From positions 1-64,000 of the forward strand of contig JABFSG010000062.1 of the NCBI GenBank assembly GCA_013140715.1: a stretch of 64,000 nucleotides of DNA, written 5' to 3'. Shown here in pieces: positions 17,164-26,665 of this stretch. The stretch is from Nitrospiraceae bacterium. GTDB lineage: Bacteria > Nitrospirota > Nitrospiria > Nitrospirales > Nitrospiraceae. Within the stretch, counting starts at the first letter, position 1; the number at the start of each line of letters is the position of its first letter. The notes beneath the pieces were generated by a model that worked only from the letters and a program-made list of their open reading frames with translations, was not told the DNA's origin and ran no database searches. A program made the position numbers and the translations under genes.

Positions 17164-17691
17164 CTACCAGCGATATCGCCGATCGATTTGGGAATTTGTA
17201 TAGTGGGGAGCCCAACCTGCCTGGTCGCTGAAGATACGGATCGCCCGCACTTTTGGAGGGTCGCCTAGATCGAACCAGTGTTTGGTGTTGGCTGGAACAG
17301 AAATGAGATCACCTTGTTCGCACAGCAGAGCGAAGACTTCTTCCTCGATCCCTTCCTTGTGGAACCAAAAAAATCCACGGCCTTCAACAAAGACACGCAC
17401 CTCATCCTCGCTGTGGGTATGTTCACGGAGAAACTTCTCCCGGATCCCGTCCAGATTTTGTGTGTGGCCGTCCACATGTATCACATCCGCCGTCTGGTAG
17501 CCGCCTTTGTCCATGAATGGTTTGAGCAGGTGATCGTAGGCGGCGAGGACCTGCTCGTTGGTGGCATCGACAGGTAACGTTCTGTCCGCGGACCATCGTT
17601 CATGGAGGATGCCTCGCACGTCGAGAAATTGCCGGACAGCTGATGGATCTCGGAGGGTCACGTTTTTATCTGGTAGTCGCAGGGTGGCCAT
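17164..17691 (-). CDS. mtnD: Acireductone dioxygenase
   Basis: 175 residues from the ATG at 17691. The open frame reaches 17808, but that part lies inside mtnB. Cupin enzyme that oxidises acireductone; the bound metal decides between methionine salvage (Fe) and an off-pathway product (Ni). The metal ligands are visible as H-T-H-S-E-D-E-V with a later PANTKHWFD histidine. Overlaps mtnB by 26 bp. Confidence 0.94.
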   Translation of the reverse strand: MATLRLPDKNVTLRDPSAVRQFLDVRGILHERWSADRTLPVDATNEQVLAAYDHLLKPFMDKGGYQTADVIHVDGHTQNLDGIREKFLREHTHSEDEVRVFVEGRGFFWFHKEGIEEEVFALLCEQGDLISVPANTKHWFDLGDPPKVRAIRIFSDQAGWAPHYTNSQIDRRYRW

Positions 17692-18319
17692 GGAATGTCG
17701 CCTCTCGTTGGCATTGGAGAAGATATTCGAAGACCTCGAGATGTCGTTTTGCCTCCGGGAGATCCTTGCCCCAGACATAGAGGCCGTGTCCTGCCAGCAA
17801 AAATCCATAACAGCACTGTTCAGTTGAAAAGGACTGTCCCACGCGCAGCGACAATGCCTGCATATCCTGTGAATTGGGGAAGATCGGCAAGGAGACTTCT
17901 GTTTCGTGGCTCTCGATGCCGTTTAATCCCTTCAGCAGCTCCCACCCGGAGAGGACTATGCGTCCTTCGTCACGAGCCAGCTGGGAGAGTAATGCTGCTG
18001 AGAGTGAATGGGTGTGAAGCACCGCTCCGGCTCCCATCCTGCGATAGAGGAGCAGGTGAAGGGGAGTTTCGGCTGAAGGTGTCAGTCCGTTTCCGTCTAG
18101 AGCTCTGCCTTGTTGGTCCACGGCAAGGATGTGCTCGACCTCGATCTCAGCTTTGTCGACTCCAGAGCTTGTAATCGCGCAATATTCGGGGGCTGCATCG
18201 TCTGGCAACCGCACACTATAGTTTGTGCTGGTCGCAGGAGCCCAGCCCATACGAGCTGCCCACCTGGCTGTCTGGACCAGTTGTTCTGCGACCGTTTTGA
18301 AATCAGGAGATTGTGCCAT
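17666..18319 (-). CDS. mtnB: Methylthioribulose-1-phosphate dehydratase
   Basis: 217 residues. Class II aldolase-like zinc enzyme that dehydrates methylthioribulose-1-phosphate. Metal-binding marks include VLHTHSLSA (H-x-H) and a late histidine in LLAGHGLYVWG; the acidic residue lies in TPSAETPLHLLLY. First gene of the mtnB-D-C operon. mtnA and mtnN are not in the window. The 155 bp before ttcA hold no gene. Confidence 0.93.
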   Translation of the reverse strand: MAQSPDFKTVAEQLVQTARWAARMGWAPATSTNYSVRLPDDAAPEYCAITSSGVDKAEIEVEHILAVDQQGRALDGNGLTPSAETPLHLLLYRRMGAGAVLHTHSLSAALLSQLARDEGRIVLSGWELLKGLNGIESHETEVSLPIFPNSQDMQALSLRVGQSFSTEQCCYGFLLAGHGLYVWGKDLPEAKRHLEVFEYLLQCQREATFHGHPATTR

Positions 18320-18474
18320 GGGCTACGACCGCAGGCTAGAGAGCTGGTCTGGGATAGCGGATTCATGGATAGGCCGCAACGGTGGACTCGCCAGGGATGC
18401 CTCGCTTTGTGAGCCGGTATTTTGCTGCTCATCAGATGTACCAATCTCATTCTGGTTCAGCAGAGTTGTGAGGC

Positions 18475-19350
18475 TCATGAGAGTGGTGGGGTAGGTGTTT
18501 GGTCCAACCAGGCGTCTTCCTCCCCCGCTGCCTGATTAGACGCACGAAGACCCATGAAGTCGAAGAGCCGTCGGTCCAGGAGAAGCGGCGGTGCCACGTT
18601 CGACAGGGCTGCGAAGATACTGTCCGTACAGCCAGGTGATCGTAGTTCCCATTCTTTCAAGAACCCCTTCACCTGTTTTCGCTTGAGATCCTCTTGTGAG
18701 CCGCAGAGGTCGCAGGGAATAATGGGAAATGCGCGCAGTTCCGCATATCGGGCGAGATCGCTCTCCCGCACTGCGGCCAGCGGGCGAATGACGACATGCC
18801 GACCGTCTTTCGAGCGTAGTTTGGGCGGCATCGTCTTGAGTTTTCCGGTATACAGCAAATTCAAAAATAGGGTTTCAATCAGATCATCTCGGTGGTGACC
18901 CAAGGCGATTTTTGTTGCGCCCAATTCCGTGGCGACGCGATAGAGGATGCCGCGACGGAGTCGAGAGCAGAGTGAACAGGTGGTCTGTTCTTCAGGGATA
19001 AGTCGCTTCACGACGGAATAGGTGTCTCGTTCTTCGATATGGAACGGCACACCGGTATTTGAAAGATAGTCTGGAAGTACATGGGCTGGAAATCCCGGCT
19101 GCTTTTGATCCAAATTCACCGCGACAAGGTCGAAATGAATCGGAGCGCGCCGTTGTAAGACCAGCAGGAAATCGAGCAGGGCATAACTGTCTTTTCCGCC
19201 CGATAGGCAGACCATGATCTTGTCGCCATCTTCGATGAGGCCGTACTCGCCAATGGTTCCTCCCATGAGGCGAAGCAGCCTGGTCTGCAGCTGTTCCGTG
19301 GCGTCATCTAGTTTAAGGCCTGTGCGTGAGGGACTTGCCGGTTGCAACAT
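18475..19350 (-). CDS. ttcA: tRNA 2-thiocytidine biosynthesis protein (TtcA-type)
   Basis: 291 residues from the ATG at 19350. ATP-dependent thiolase that makes 2-thiocytidine at tRNA position 32 with a [4Fe-4S] cluster. The PP-loop [14 protein letters not shown] is near residue 50. Two cysteine pairs, [10 protein letters not shown] and CDLCGSQ, match the cluster-binding cysteines. [17 protein letters not shown] is another family mark. The start before MLQPASPS fits the family better than the upstream frame extension. Confidence 0.9.
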   Translation of the reverse strand: MLQPASPSRTGLKLDDATEQLQTRLLRLMGGTIGEYGLIEDGDKIMVCLSGGKDSYALLDFLLVLQRRAPIHFDLVAVNLDQKQPGFPAHVLPDYLSNTGVPFHIEERDTYSVVKRLIPEEQTTCSLCSRLRRGILYRVATELGATKIALGHHRDDLIETLFLNLLYTGKLKTMPPKLRSKDGRHVVIRPLAAVRESDLARYAELRAFPIIPCDLCGSQEDLKRKQVKGFLKEWELRSPGCTDSIFAALSNVAPPLLLDRRLFDFMGLRASNQAAGEEDAWLDQTPTPPLS

Positions 19351-19425
19351 AGGCCGGCATTCTACGCGCTCAGCCCTGTGGCTGTCGATCTTCAACCGGG
19401 GCGTTATGGGGAAGGATCAGAATCG

Positions 19426-19899
19426 ATGAGTGAAAAACTTCACTCAGTCCTATTCGTCTGCACCGGGAATATTTTTCGGAGTCTGACGGCAGAATATGCG
19501 CTCAAGAGCAGGCTAGCTCCCGGCATGTCCTGCATTGTTGGCTCGGCTGGGATCGAAGCCAAGTCTCAGACTGTGAATCCTTGGGTTCAGGCTCAATTGC
19601 GCGCGAAGGGTGCTGATCCAACCCTCCACGTTCAACGGCAACTGACCCAGGAACTGATCGAGATTGCCGACCTCGTCATTGCAATGGGGCGAAATCACCA
19701 GGTTTTCGTTCGGGAACGATTCGGCCTCGACATTCCCCTGTTCAATCAGGTCTGTCTCGGTCTAGATCAGCCGATTCTTGATCTGCACGAAGCCATTCCG
19801 GATTGGGAGACCGATCCGGTGCGTGCTCGCCTGTACCTATGCTCGGTGATCGATACCATTTGGGCCACGGCGCCGGCCCTTCTTCCTCGTCTCCATTAG
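19426..19899 (+). CDS. Low-molecular-weight protein-tyrosine-phosphatase-like protein
   Basis: 157 residues. The P-loop VCTGNIFRS gives the C-x5-R phosphatase/arsenate-reductase signature near residue 11, and LGLDQPILDLHEAIPDW resembles the D-P general-acid loop, although the canonical DP is weak. Likely removes phosphate from protein tyrosine or reduces arsenate; the sequence alone does not settle which. Divergent from ttcA. An earlier in-frame ATG at 19342 has no support. Confidence 0.78.
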   Translation: MSEKLHSVLFVCTGNIFRSLTAEYALKSRLAPGMSCIVGSAGIEAKSQTVNPWVQAQLRAKGADPTLHVQRQLTQELIEIADLVIAMGRNHQVFVRERFGLDIPLFNQVCLGLDQPILDLHEAIPDWETDPVRARLYLCSVIDTIWATAPALLPRLH

Positions 19900-20076
19900 C
19901 CCTTCTTGCGCTCATATTGTCTGTGCCGGTTCATTCTTGGACTCGATCGGACATTTTTTCTCCACATATTAATAGGTGCAGTCAACAAAGGGCTTCATAA
20001 ATTAGGGCAATGTTAAAGCACCTGCTATATTTTCTACAGGACCTCTTGCAGATGGACTACATAGACTAAGGCATTG

Positions 20077-21138
20077 ATGCAACAATCGCGACTACAGGAA
20101 GTGACAGAGTCTGGCAGCCATAGTCGCGAGCCGGACTGGGTCTCGTGGTCGAACGAGCAGCTTCTGGACCTTCCGATGAGTCAACTCGGCCTCACCCTCG
20201 ACGGGGCATTCTTGTCGGAACAGATTCAGCAACTCTACGCCGAACTCGAAGCCAGACAGCTTCTCTTCCGCCCCCACTTTTGGTTGTCCAACGAATGGTT
20301 TACGCCAGATGGCGTGCCGGGGATTGCCGTGCCCTTTTACCTGGCCCATCCACGACTCGAGAAACTTGAAATGGACCAGATGCTCGAAGTCGAAGGAGGG
20401 ACGCCGGAATGGTGCATGAGAATTTTGAGGCATGAGGCCGGGCACGCCATTGAAAATGCCTACCGTCTCCGCCGTCTCCGCCGTCGGCAAGAGGTCTTTG
20501 GACGTTCGTCCGATCCCTACCCCAAATATTATAGCCCCCGACCCTATAGCCGGAGCTTCGTCCGGCATCTCGATGTCTGGTACGCACAGAGCCATCCGGA
20601 TGAAGACTTTGCTGAAACCTTTGCGGTCTGGCTCACGCCCGATTCGAGCTGGTCCGACCGTTATAAGGGTTGGCCGGTACTGAAGAAGCTTCACTATGTC
20701 GAGGGGCTCATGGAGGGGTTGGCGGCAGTGCCGCCCAAGGTGGTCACGCATGAGGAGATCGATCCGTTGCCTCAACTGAAGAAGACTTTGCGTGAGCATT
20801 ATGAACGCAAACGTGCTCACTATGGGACCGAGCGCCCGTCGTTGTACGATCCGGACTTGAAGCGCCTATTTTCCGATGCCCCTGTCCATGCCGATAAACT
20901 GAGCGCCGCTACCTTCTTGAACCGCTTTCGAAAAGAGGTGCGTCGCAAAGTCGCAGCCTGGACCGGCGAATATCAATATACGATCGATCAGGTGCTCGAG
21001 GGCATGATTCGGCGTTGCCGGCAGCTCCACCTGCGACTGCCGCTCGCGGAAGAGCAGGCGAAATTGGACTTCACGATTTTGCTGACCGTTCACACGATGA
21101 ACTATTTGCGCAGCGGGCGGCACAAGGTGGCGGTATGA
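20077..21138 (+). CDS. Putative zinc metallopeptidase
   Basis: 353 residues from the ATG at 20077, just after a TTG that also opens the frame. A zincin motif R-HEAGH-AIENAYRLR starts near residue 118, with DFAETFAVWL about 60 residues later as the likely third ligand region. No signal peptide, so it is probably cytoplasmic. It overlaps the next gene, an ATP-grasp ligase, by 4 bp, implying a joint function. A stand-alone zincin coupled to an amino-acid/peptide ligase suggests peptide tailoring or cell-wall-like chemistry, but the substrate is unknown. Confidence 0.7.
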   Translation: MQQSRLQEVTESGSHSREPDWVSWSNEQLLDLPMSQLGLTLDGAFLSEQIQQLYAELEARQLLFRPHFWLSNEWFTPDGVPGIAVPFYLAHPRLEKLEMDQMLEVEGGTPEWCMRILRHEAGHAIENAYRLRRLRRRQEVFGRSSDPYPKYYSPRPYSRSFVRHLDVWYAQSHPDEDFAETFAVWLTPDSSWSDRYKGWPVLKKLHYVEGLMEGLAAVPPKVVTHEEIDPLPQLKKTLREHYERKRAHYGTERPSLYDPDLKRLFSDAPVHADKLSAATFLNRFRKEVRRKVAAWTGEYQYTIDQVLEGMIRRCRQLHLRLPLAEEQAKLDFTILLTVHTMNYLRSGRHKVAV

Positions 21139-22157
21139 GACGGCTCCGCATTCTCGTTTTGATGCACGAAGATCTGGTGCCTCCGGATCTCCTCGACGGA
21201 CAGGACGTGGCTGTCGCCGCGTGGAAGACGGAATACGATGTGGTCTCCGCGCTCCGCAAACTCGGGCATGACGTGAAGCCTCTGGGGGTCCGGAGCGATC
21301 TCGGAGTGCTTCGATCTGCCATTGAAGACTGGAAGCCGCACATCGCCTTCAATCTGCTCGAAGAGTTCGACGGGATAGCGGTGTACGACCAAAATGTCGT
21401 GTCGTATCTTGAATTGCTGCACGTCTCCTATACAGGCTGTAACCCGCGAGGGTTGATGTTGGCGCGCGATAAGGTCCTCTCCAAAAAGTTATTCTCGTTC
21501 CACCGAATCCCATTCCCGGACTTCATGGTGGTGCCGCAGGGGCGGACGGTTAAACGGCCTAAGTGGTTGTCCTTTCCCTTGATCGTCAAATCGGTGACCG
21601 AGGAAGCCTCGTTGGGGATTTCGCAGGCCTCCATCGTCCAGGACGACGATAAACTCAAGGAGCGAGTTGAATTCATTCACACGAGTGTAGGGACTGGGGC
21701 TCTCATCGAACAGTACATCGAAGGACGCGAACTCTATGTTGGAGTCATGGGCAATGGGCATGTGCATGTCCTGCCGGTGTGGGAGTTGATGCTGGATAAG
21801 CTTCCGGATGACGCCAGGCGGATTGCGACCGAGCGGGTCAAATGGAGTCGCGCCTATCAAGACAAGTACGGGATTCGATCCGGTGAAGCCAGGAATCTTC
21901 CCGAAGGGAAAGCCGAGGAGATTCAACACCTCGCCAAACGTGTTTATCGCGCCCTTGGGCTGAGCGGGTATGCGCGTATCGACGTGCGAATGGATGCAGA
22001 GGGTCAGGTATATGTGTTGGAAGCCAATCCGAATCCACAAATCGCGCACGATGAAGATTTTGCAGACTCGGCAGAGAAAGACGGCTATCCCTACAAAGAT
22101 CTGTTGCAAGAATTGCTGAATATCGGACTTCGCTGGCAACCGGCCAAAGCGGCCTAG
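21135..22157 (+). CDS. ATP-grasp ligase (D-Ala-D-Ala ligase-like)
   Basis: 340 residues from the ATG at 21135, which overlaps the preceding stop (ATGA). N-terminal pre-ATP-grasp region with AFNLLEEFDG; SYTGCNPRGLMLARDKVLSK and PLIVKSVTEEASLGI in the ATP-binding part; GYARIDVRMD and VLEANPNPQIA at the magnesium site. These are D-Ala-D-Ala ligase superfamily marks. It is not a canonical Ddl: length and spacing differ and no mur genes are nearby. Probably joins amino acids or peptides for a pathway shared with the metallopeptidase upstream. Confidence 0.8.
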   Translation: MRRLRILVLMHEDLVPPDLLDGQDVAVAAWKTEYDVVSALRKLGHDVKPLGVRSDLGVLRSAIEDWKPHIAFNLLEEFDGIAVYDQNVVSYLELLHVSYTGCNPRGLMLARDKVLSKKLFSFHRIPFPDFMVVPQGRTVKRPKWLSFPLIVKSVTEEASLGISQASIVQDDDKLKERVEFIHTSVGTGALIEQYIEGRELYVGVMGNGHVHVLPVWELMLDKLPDDARRIATERVKWSRAYQDKYGIRSGEARNLPEGKAEEIQHLAKRVYRALGLSGYARIDVRMDAEGQVYVLEANPNPQIAHDEDFADSAEKDGYPYKDLLQELLNIGLRWQPAKAA

Positions 22158-22229
22158 CTATTTCTCTCCCCCACCTTCCACATTACGAATATTTTTAAAT
22201 AGGGCAGAGCATCGCCTTCACAGGCCCCT

Positions 22230-22242
22230 CCCGAGCATCGGG
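22230..22242. terminator. Weak hairpin between convergent genes
   Basis: CCCGA-GCA-TCGGG lies in the gap between the ATP-grasp gene and the outer-membrane protein gene, which converge. A surrounding AGGCCC/GGGCCT pair (22222-22245) offers an alternative stem. No T-run follows, so this is a weak candidate. Confidence 0.3.
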
Positions 22243-22330
22243 CCTCATGTGTTTGGCTCTGTGAACTTGGACAGGAAGAGGAAGATTGAGCAACGCGGGA
22301 ACGGAGTCGGCAGACTTTCTCGATAGACTG

Positions 22331-22900
22331 TTAGGGGCCGAAGCGGAAACCAAACAGCAGGGCTACACTCGTCTGGTCCTTCTCTTGGAGCGATGGAGAG
22401 AGGTCGATGTCGTGGAGATTGACGATCAAGGTCGACGATAACGCGAGATTGTGGGTTGCCTGGTATTCCAACGAGGCGCCGAGGGGGATATACCAGCTCG
22501 TGTCGTTGCGATCGACGCGCGCTGGGCCGGTCCCGCGGTCTAGGTCTGCATGGAGCAAACCGATTCCTGAGAAGGGTACCACGTTGATGCCGTTGTTGAG
22601 ACGAAAGTGATAGCGGGCAACCCCGGCAAAGGAAACCTGAAAAAGATCGCCCATCGGAGTGATCTGCATCATCGGTCCAACCGAGAAATTTCGATCGACG
22701 TAGTAGTCACCGTTGAATGCCAAGGTGAATACCGTGCCGTTGACCGTTCCGGTTGTGAGGCCCAGGTCGCTGCCGAATCCCCAGCGGTTTTCGTCTGCTT
22801 GGGCGAGAGGGACAGACAGGACGGCGCCTGTAGCCAAGACAGCCGTCAGACTGGCGGCACAGATCCATCGTGAGACTGTAGCGGCGATCCGTCGAAACAT
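22331..22900 (-). CDS. Outer-membrane beta-barrel protein
   Basis: 189 residues. The signal peptide (about 1-36) ends near PLAQADE. The rest alternates short amphipathic strands (WGFGSDLGLTTGTV, FTLAFNGDYYV and others) and ends in LLFGFRFGP, consistent with an eight-stranded OmpA/OmpW-like barrel. There is no peptidoglycan domain. Stands alone. The function is unknown. Confidence 0.7.
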   Translation of the reverse strand: MFRRIAATVSRWICAASLTAVLATGAVLSVPLAQADENRWGFGSDLGLTTGTVNGTVFTLAFNGDYYVDRNFSVGPMMQITPMGDLFQVSFAGVARYHFRLNNGINVVPFSGIGLLHADLDRGTGPARVDRNDTSWYIPLGASLEYQATHNLALSSTLIVNLHDIDLSPSLQEKDQTSVALLFGFRFGP

Positions 22901-22998
22901 GGCTGGACTCTAGCACAAGAATTTGGAGTGAACAAGTTGTTTGAGCAGAGTGGCACAGTGGTGTATTCTCTGCCTCCCTGGACGAGTGAGAGGTGCGC

Positions 22999-23493
22999 AT
23001 GTCAGCCAATTCAATGACACCGAGGCAAGCAGCGGTGGCTCTGGTCGCAGCGATGCCGATCGGTGTGACTGTTCAGCAGCTGGAAGAGTATGGGATTGAG
23101 GCCACGGTGGAGCAGGCTCAGGCGATCACGCAAGAAGTGCTCTCGGTGAACCTGTTTTGGATCCTTGCAGCCATCGAAGCGCATATCCCTCAGAAGTATC
23201 AGGCTGCGCTCTCGGGCCTTATCCTCAATGAGATGCAAGCAGGATGGGGTACCACTGTTCCCGTCGGTTCAGTCGACTGGACCGCCTACTTCGACGAATG
23301 GCAGGACCGTCGGCGGCGCTATAGTCGTTTAGTCGAAGAGGGGGCGAGTCCGCTTGCGGTCTGTGCAGAAGCTGCTGCGCTGATGGAAGAAAGCCGCTTA
23401 ATCAAAGAGCCAGATCGACGTAATCTCTTAACCCTACTCATCGATTTCGTCCCGGTCGACACCTACGGGCAACTATTGGAAGACGTCGGATAA
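22999..23493 (+). CDS. Conserved-looking hypothetical protein
   Basis: 164 residues from the ATG at 22999, which has GAGAGGTG before it; a GTG at 22993 is an alternative. Alpha-helical, no signal peptide, no membrane segment, no motif that I recognise. The run MPIGVTVQQLEEYGIEATVEQAQAI suggests a helical bundle. Convergent with gpmA after a 21-bp gap. Function not assigned. Confidence 0.6.
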   Translation: MSANSMTPRQAAVALVAAMPIGVTVQQLEEYGIEATVEQAQAITQEVLSVNLFWILAAIEAHIPQKYQAALSGLILNEMQAGWGTTVPVGSVDWTAYFDEWQDRRRRYSRLVEEGASPLAVCAEAAALMEESRLIKEPDRRNLLTLLIDFVPVDTYGQLLEDVG

Positions 23494-23514
23494 TCTTCCG
23501 TCCTGCCCAACCGA

Positions 23515-24120
23515 TCAGAGGTAGCGGTGGGTGATGACCTTCCCCGTTTCATCCAACTCATAGAGGAGTGGCGCGCCAGTTGGAATGTTCAATTCCAGTA
23601 CTTGCTCTCGGGAAAGTCGCTCCAACTCCATGATCAGGGCCCGTAAGCTGTTTCCGTGCGCCGCGATGAGGATCGTTTCCCCCTTCAAAAGGTAGGGCTT
23701 GATGGTCTGTGCATAGTACGGCAGCACACGTTCCGCAGTGTCTTTCAAGCTTTCTCCCCCCGGCGGGCGCACGTCGTAACTCCGCCGCCAGATCTTCACC
23801 TGCGCTTCGCCGTATTTTTTCGCGGTCTCATCCTTGTTCAATCCCTGTAACTCACCGTACATCCGTTCATTGAGGGCCTTGTCCTTCTCGATGGGGATGT
23901 TCGGTTGACCGATCGCATCGAGCACAAGCCTGAGGGTTTCATTCGCCCGTGAGAGCACAGAGGTGAAGGCGCGGTTGAAGGTAAAACTCCGGAGTGTATT
24001 CCCCGCGTTCTTGGCCTCCTCTATGCCTCGCGGCGAGAGGGGTACATCGACCCAGCCGGTGAAGCGGTTCTCCAGATTCCATTGTGATTCGCCGTGACGA
24101 AGCAGGACTAATCGAGCCAT
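23515..24120 (-). CDS. gpmA: 2,3-bisphosphoglycerate-dependent phosphoglycerate mutase
   Basis: 201 residues from the ATG at 24120 (MARLVLLRHGESQWN); the longer frame to 24213 lacks family similarity. Interconverts 3- and 2-phosphoglycerate. The RHGES active-site motif with catalytic histidine is near residue 8, LNERMYGELQG follows, and the second histidine is in IAAHGNSLRAL. Slightly shorter than the ~250-residue enteric enzyme. Confidence 0.92.
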   Translation of the reverse strand: MARLVLLRHGESQWNLENRFTGWVDVPLSPRGIEEAKNAGNTLRSFTFNRAFTSVLSRANETLRLVLDAIGQPNIPIEKDKALNERMYGELQGLNKDETAKKYGEAQVKIWRRSYDVRPPGGESLKDTAERVLPYYAQTIKPYLLKGETILIAAHGNSLRALIMELERLSREQVLELNIPTGAPLLYELDETGKVITHRYL

Positions 24121-24456
24121 ACCCATCGCCTCCATGATCACAGACAAGGCCGAGCAATCCGGCACAGGATAAACGATCGCCGTACGAAGTGAAAGAGTGG
24201 GGAAACGATTCATGCGGATGCAGGGCGTCGCATCACCCGGTCGGCGTTGAGTCGGACATCATGCCCAATCTCAAGAGCCATGGCGCACCTAGAATTCAGG
24301 CCTCTCGCCCTGAAGATGCCGCTGCCTGCGTAGTTTGTCAGCCCTCCGCATTCTCAGCATCCTTCTGCCGCTGCCCAGCGTGCCATTCTGGATCGTTAGA
24401 CTAGGTTTTATACCACCGTCGGTTTTCTCCCGGTCATTCAACATTATGAATAATTC

Positions 24457-24499
24457 TTCACGATCCGTTCGCCGATCGTTCATGTGGCGGAGCTAGAGT
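24457..24499 (+). promoter_or_regulatory. OmpR/PhoB-type box A with -10
   Basis: Half-sites TTCAC (24457), TTCGC (24468) and TTCAT (24479) repeat every 11 bp. Exactly 10 bp after the third lies TAGAGT (24494-24499) as the -10. The zinc-ribbon gene starts 78 bp downstream. Same geometry as the boxes at 27987, 34465, 35554 and 39659. The remainder of the 457-bp gap to gpmA shows no gene. Confidence 0.65.
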
Positions 24500-24577
24500 G
24501 ACACCGCTGGCTCAAGGCATATCACGTTCTGCAGCCAAGGGCGCATCGCATCGAACCAGGTATAGGGAGGCTGGATC

Positions 24578-24880
24578 ATGGGACCGAGAATGGAAATGAA
24601 AGAGACGAAGTCGGTCGAAACTATGATCCATAATGGGATTGAACATGGTATTCGATTCCTCAGAGCCAGAGAGCAACTCTATACAAGATCTTGCGCTCGT
24701 TGCGCGGGCTTGCTCGTACAGGATTGGTGCTATGACTTGATTAACACCGGAGAACACAACGCCGAGGTCTTCCGTTGCGTGCAATGCGGGCATTGTGTCG
24801 ATCCTGTGATCCTGCGTAATCAAACCCGACTGCCGGTGGAACGCACGCCACTCAGGTCGATGCGCATTAATACTCCGTGA
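24578..24880 (+). CDS. Small zinc-ribbon protein
   Basis: 100 residues with a strong ribosome site (AGGGAGG). Two cysteine pairs, RSCARCAG and FRCVQCGHCVDPVILRN, form a probable zinc ribbon. Residues 1-35 are helical. A paralogue with the same C-terminal block (RCVQCGEIVDPVILRN) lies at 51904-52185, and a decayed copy lies near 34685. Possible roles are nucleic-acid or protein binding; none is proven. Transcription is likely from box A at 24457. Confidence 0.65.
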   Translation: MGPRMEMKETKSVETMIHNGIEHGIRFLRAREQLYTRSCARCAGLLVQDWCYDLINTGEHNAEVFRCVQCGHCVDPVILRNQTRLPVERTPLRSMRINTP

Positions 24881-24960
24881 CGACCGTCCTGCTGGGTCTA
24901 AGTGCATGATCGACAACAAGAGGCACTACAGGAGCACCGGCGTCGTGAAAGGAGAATGCA

Positions 24961-25917
24961 ATGAAGAACGGACATGAACAAGGGAACCTGTGGTCGATCG
25001 TGCTAGCCGGTGGCGACGGGGTGCGAAACAAACAGTTCATCCGACGTTGGCTCGGGCATGAGAAACCGAAGCAATACTGTGTCTTCGTCGGATCGCGCTC
25101 AATGTTCCAGCATACACTCGACCGCGCGGCCAGACCCACGCCCTGGGATCGAGTGGTCGTGGTCGCAGCCAGGCACCATCAGGCCGAAGTCTGGCCGCAA
25201 CTTGATGGACGACCCGCAGGCATGGTGTTGTTGCAACCGGAAAACGTAGACACGGCAGCCGGCATTTTTCTCCCACTCACCTATATCTTGGCTCGTGATC
25301 CACTGGCGACCGTGGTCATCTATCCATCGGATCACTTCATCTTCCCAGAAGATTCATTTCTATTAGCTGTGAATCGTGCAGTGCGGGGGAGCAATGGGCT
25401 GGGAGGCCGACCGGTTATGCTCGCTGCAAGACCTGACGAATTGGAACTGGAATACGGCTGGATCAAGCCGGGACACTGTCTGGAATTGACAGGGGAGACG
25501 GCCATTCACGCGGTAGAGACGTTCTTTGAAAAACCGGACGAGATCACTGCTCACGCAGCCAGGACCAACGGCGGCCTGTGGAATACGATGGTGCTTGCTG
25601 CGAAAGGAAGAAATCTCTGGAGCTTGGGACAAAAATGCTTTCCCGAGTTGATGGCACGCTTCGAACGGCTCAAAGAGGCAATCGACACCATCGGGGAACT
25701 GAGAGTGCTCGATGCGATCTATGACGCCATGCCTTGTCGGAACTTTTCCTCGCACCTGCTCGAATGCGTGCCGGAGCGATTGGCCGTCATGGAGATGCGC
25801 GATGTCTTCTGGAGTGATTGGGGCCACCCCAAGCGGATCACGGACATCTTGGACAAGCTCGGCAATCAAAGGGTTTCTGTAGGAGAACCCCTCCCTTTCG
25901 TTTACCAGGAGAGATAG
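24961..25917 (+). CDS. Sugar-nucleotide transferase (mannose-1-phosphate guanylyltransferase-like)
   Basis: 318 residues, with GAAAGGAG before the ATG. The nucleotidyltransferase signature reads LAGGDGVRN followed by KPKQYC, with VIYPSDHFI as the metal-binding aspartate region, FFEKP, and NTMVLAA near the sugar site. It has only the catalytic domain and no C-terminal isomerase cupin. It probably makes GDP-mannose or a related NDP-sugar, but the classic G-T-R-L-x-P loop is altered, so the substrate is uncertain. Located after the zinc-ribbon gene, possibly in the same transcript. Confidence 0.75.
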   Translation: MKNGHEQGNLWSIVLAGGDGVRNKQFIRRWLGHEKPKQYCVFVGSRSMFQHTLDRAARPTPWDRVVVVAARHHQAEVWPQLDGRPAGMVLLQPENVDTAAGIFLPLTYILARDPLATVVIYPSDHFIFPEDSFLLAVNRAVRGSNGLGGRPVMLAARPDELELEYGWIKPGHCLELTGETAIHAVETFFEKPDEITAHAARTNGGLWNTMVLAAKGRNLWSLGQKCFPELMARFERLKEAIDTIGELRVLDAIYDAMPCRNFSSHLLECVPERLAVMEMRDVFWSDWGHPKRITDILDKLGNQRVSVGEPLPFVYQER

Positions 25918-25946
25918 CCTTCTAGCAGGGCGTCGAGGGAGCATGC

Positions 25947-26665
25947 ATGTTGATTCAATCTACCAGGGCAGAGCCTATTGACGCGTTTATGGACCGGATT
26001 GAGAGAAATTATCGAGATTGCTCGGCTGTCGCCGTCGTCCTCAATTCGCAGCGAGAAATGAATAGTCTCTGGGAAGCGATCACGGCCGAGATTAATAAAG
26101 GGATTCCTTGGGCCCGGGTGTCGGTCAGCCTATACGACTATGAGGGCGATGGGTCGAGGTTCTATGTCATCGCTACAAGGTTGGCGCAGGTGGCGCTCCA
26201 ACGCAATACGGTGATTCCGCGTATCGGAAGCGGGATGGGATGGGCCTACGATCAGGGGACGTTCCATATCCGGCCAGATCTGCAACGAGTACAAGTTTTT
26301 CTGGAAGACCAATGGCAGGTGCAGGAGGGCCTCGGACGCATGAGCAATCGATCTTTCTGGCGGGAGACCAGTGCCTCGGCATTCTTAATTTCTCCAGTAT
26401 CAAGTCGGAGGTTCCCGACCCGGGGGATATCGATTTTTTGACGCGAGCGGCCATACGAATTGCCTGTGCGATCGATTATCTTCAGGCCTACGAACAGATC
26501 GATCGAGTGCAAAGCCTACTGGCCAAAGAAATCGACTATCTTATTGAAGAAATGAAACTTACGAAGAACAGCGACTCCTTGGTGGGAAAGAGGTTTGCCC
26601 TGCCTATCCCCACAAATCGTTCGCGAGACCAGACGAGAAGAGTTGAGCATGAATCAGATTGTTGA
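25947..26665 (+). pseudogene. Frameshifted GAF domain, remnant of an FhlA-type sigma-54 activator
   Basis: The first part (25947 to ~26335, frame 3) reads like the N-terminal half of a GAF domain. The rest of the same GAF domain continues in frame 2 (ILNFSSIKSEVPDPGDIDFLTRAAIRIACAIDYLQAYEQI). The frame change is near 26330. The end, SLLAKEIDYLIEEMKLTKNS followed by DSLVGKRFAL, is the linker into an AAA+ sigma-54 domain, which is then missing. So it is a frameshifted and truncated relative of the intact regulator at 49609. It overlaps the next gene start by 17 bp. Confidence 0.65.
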
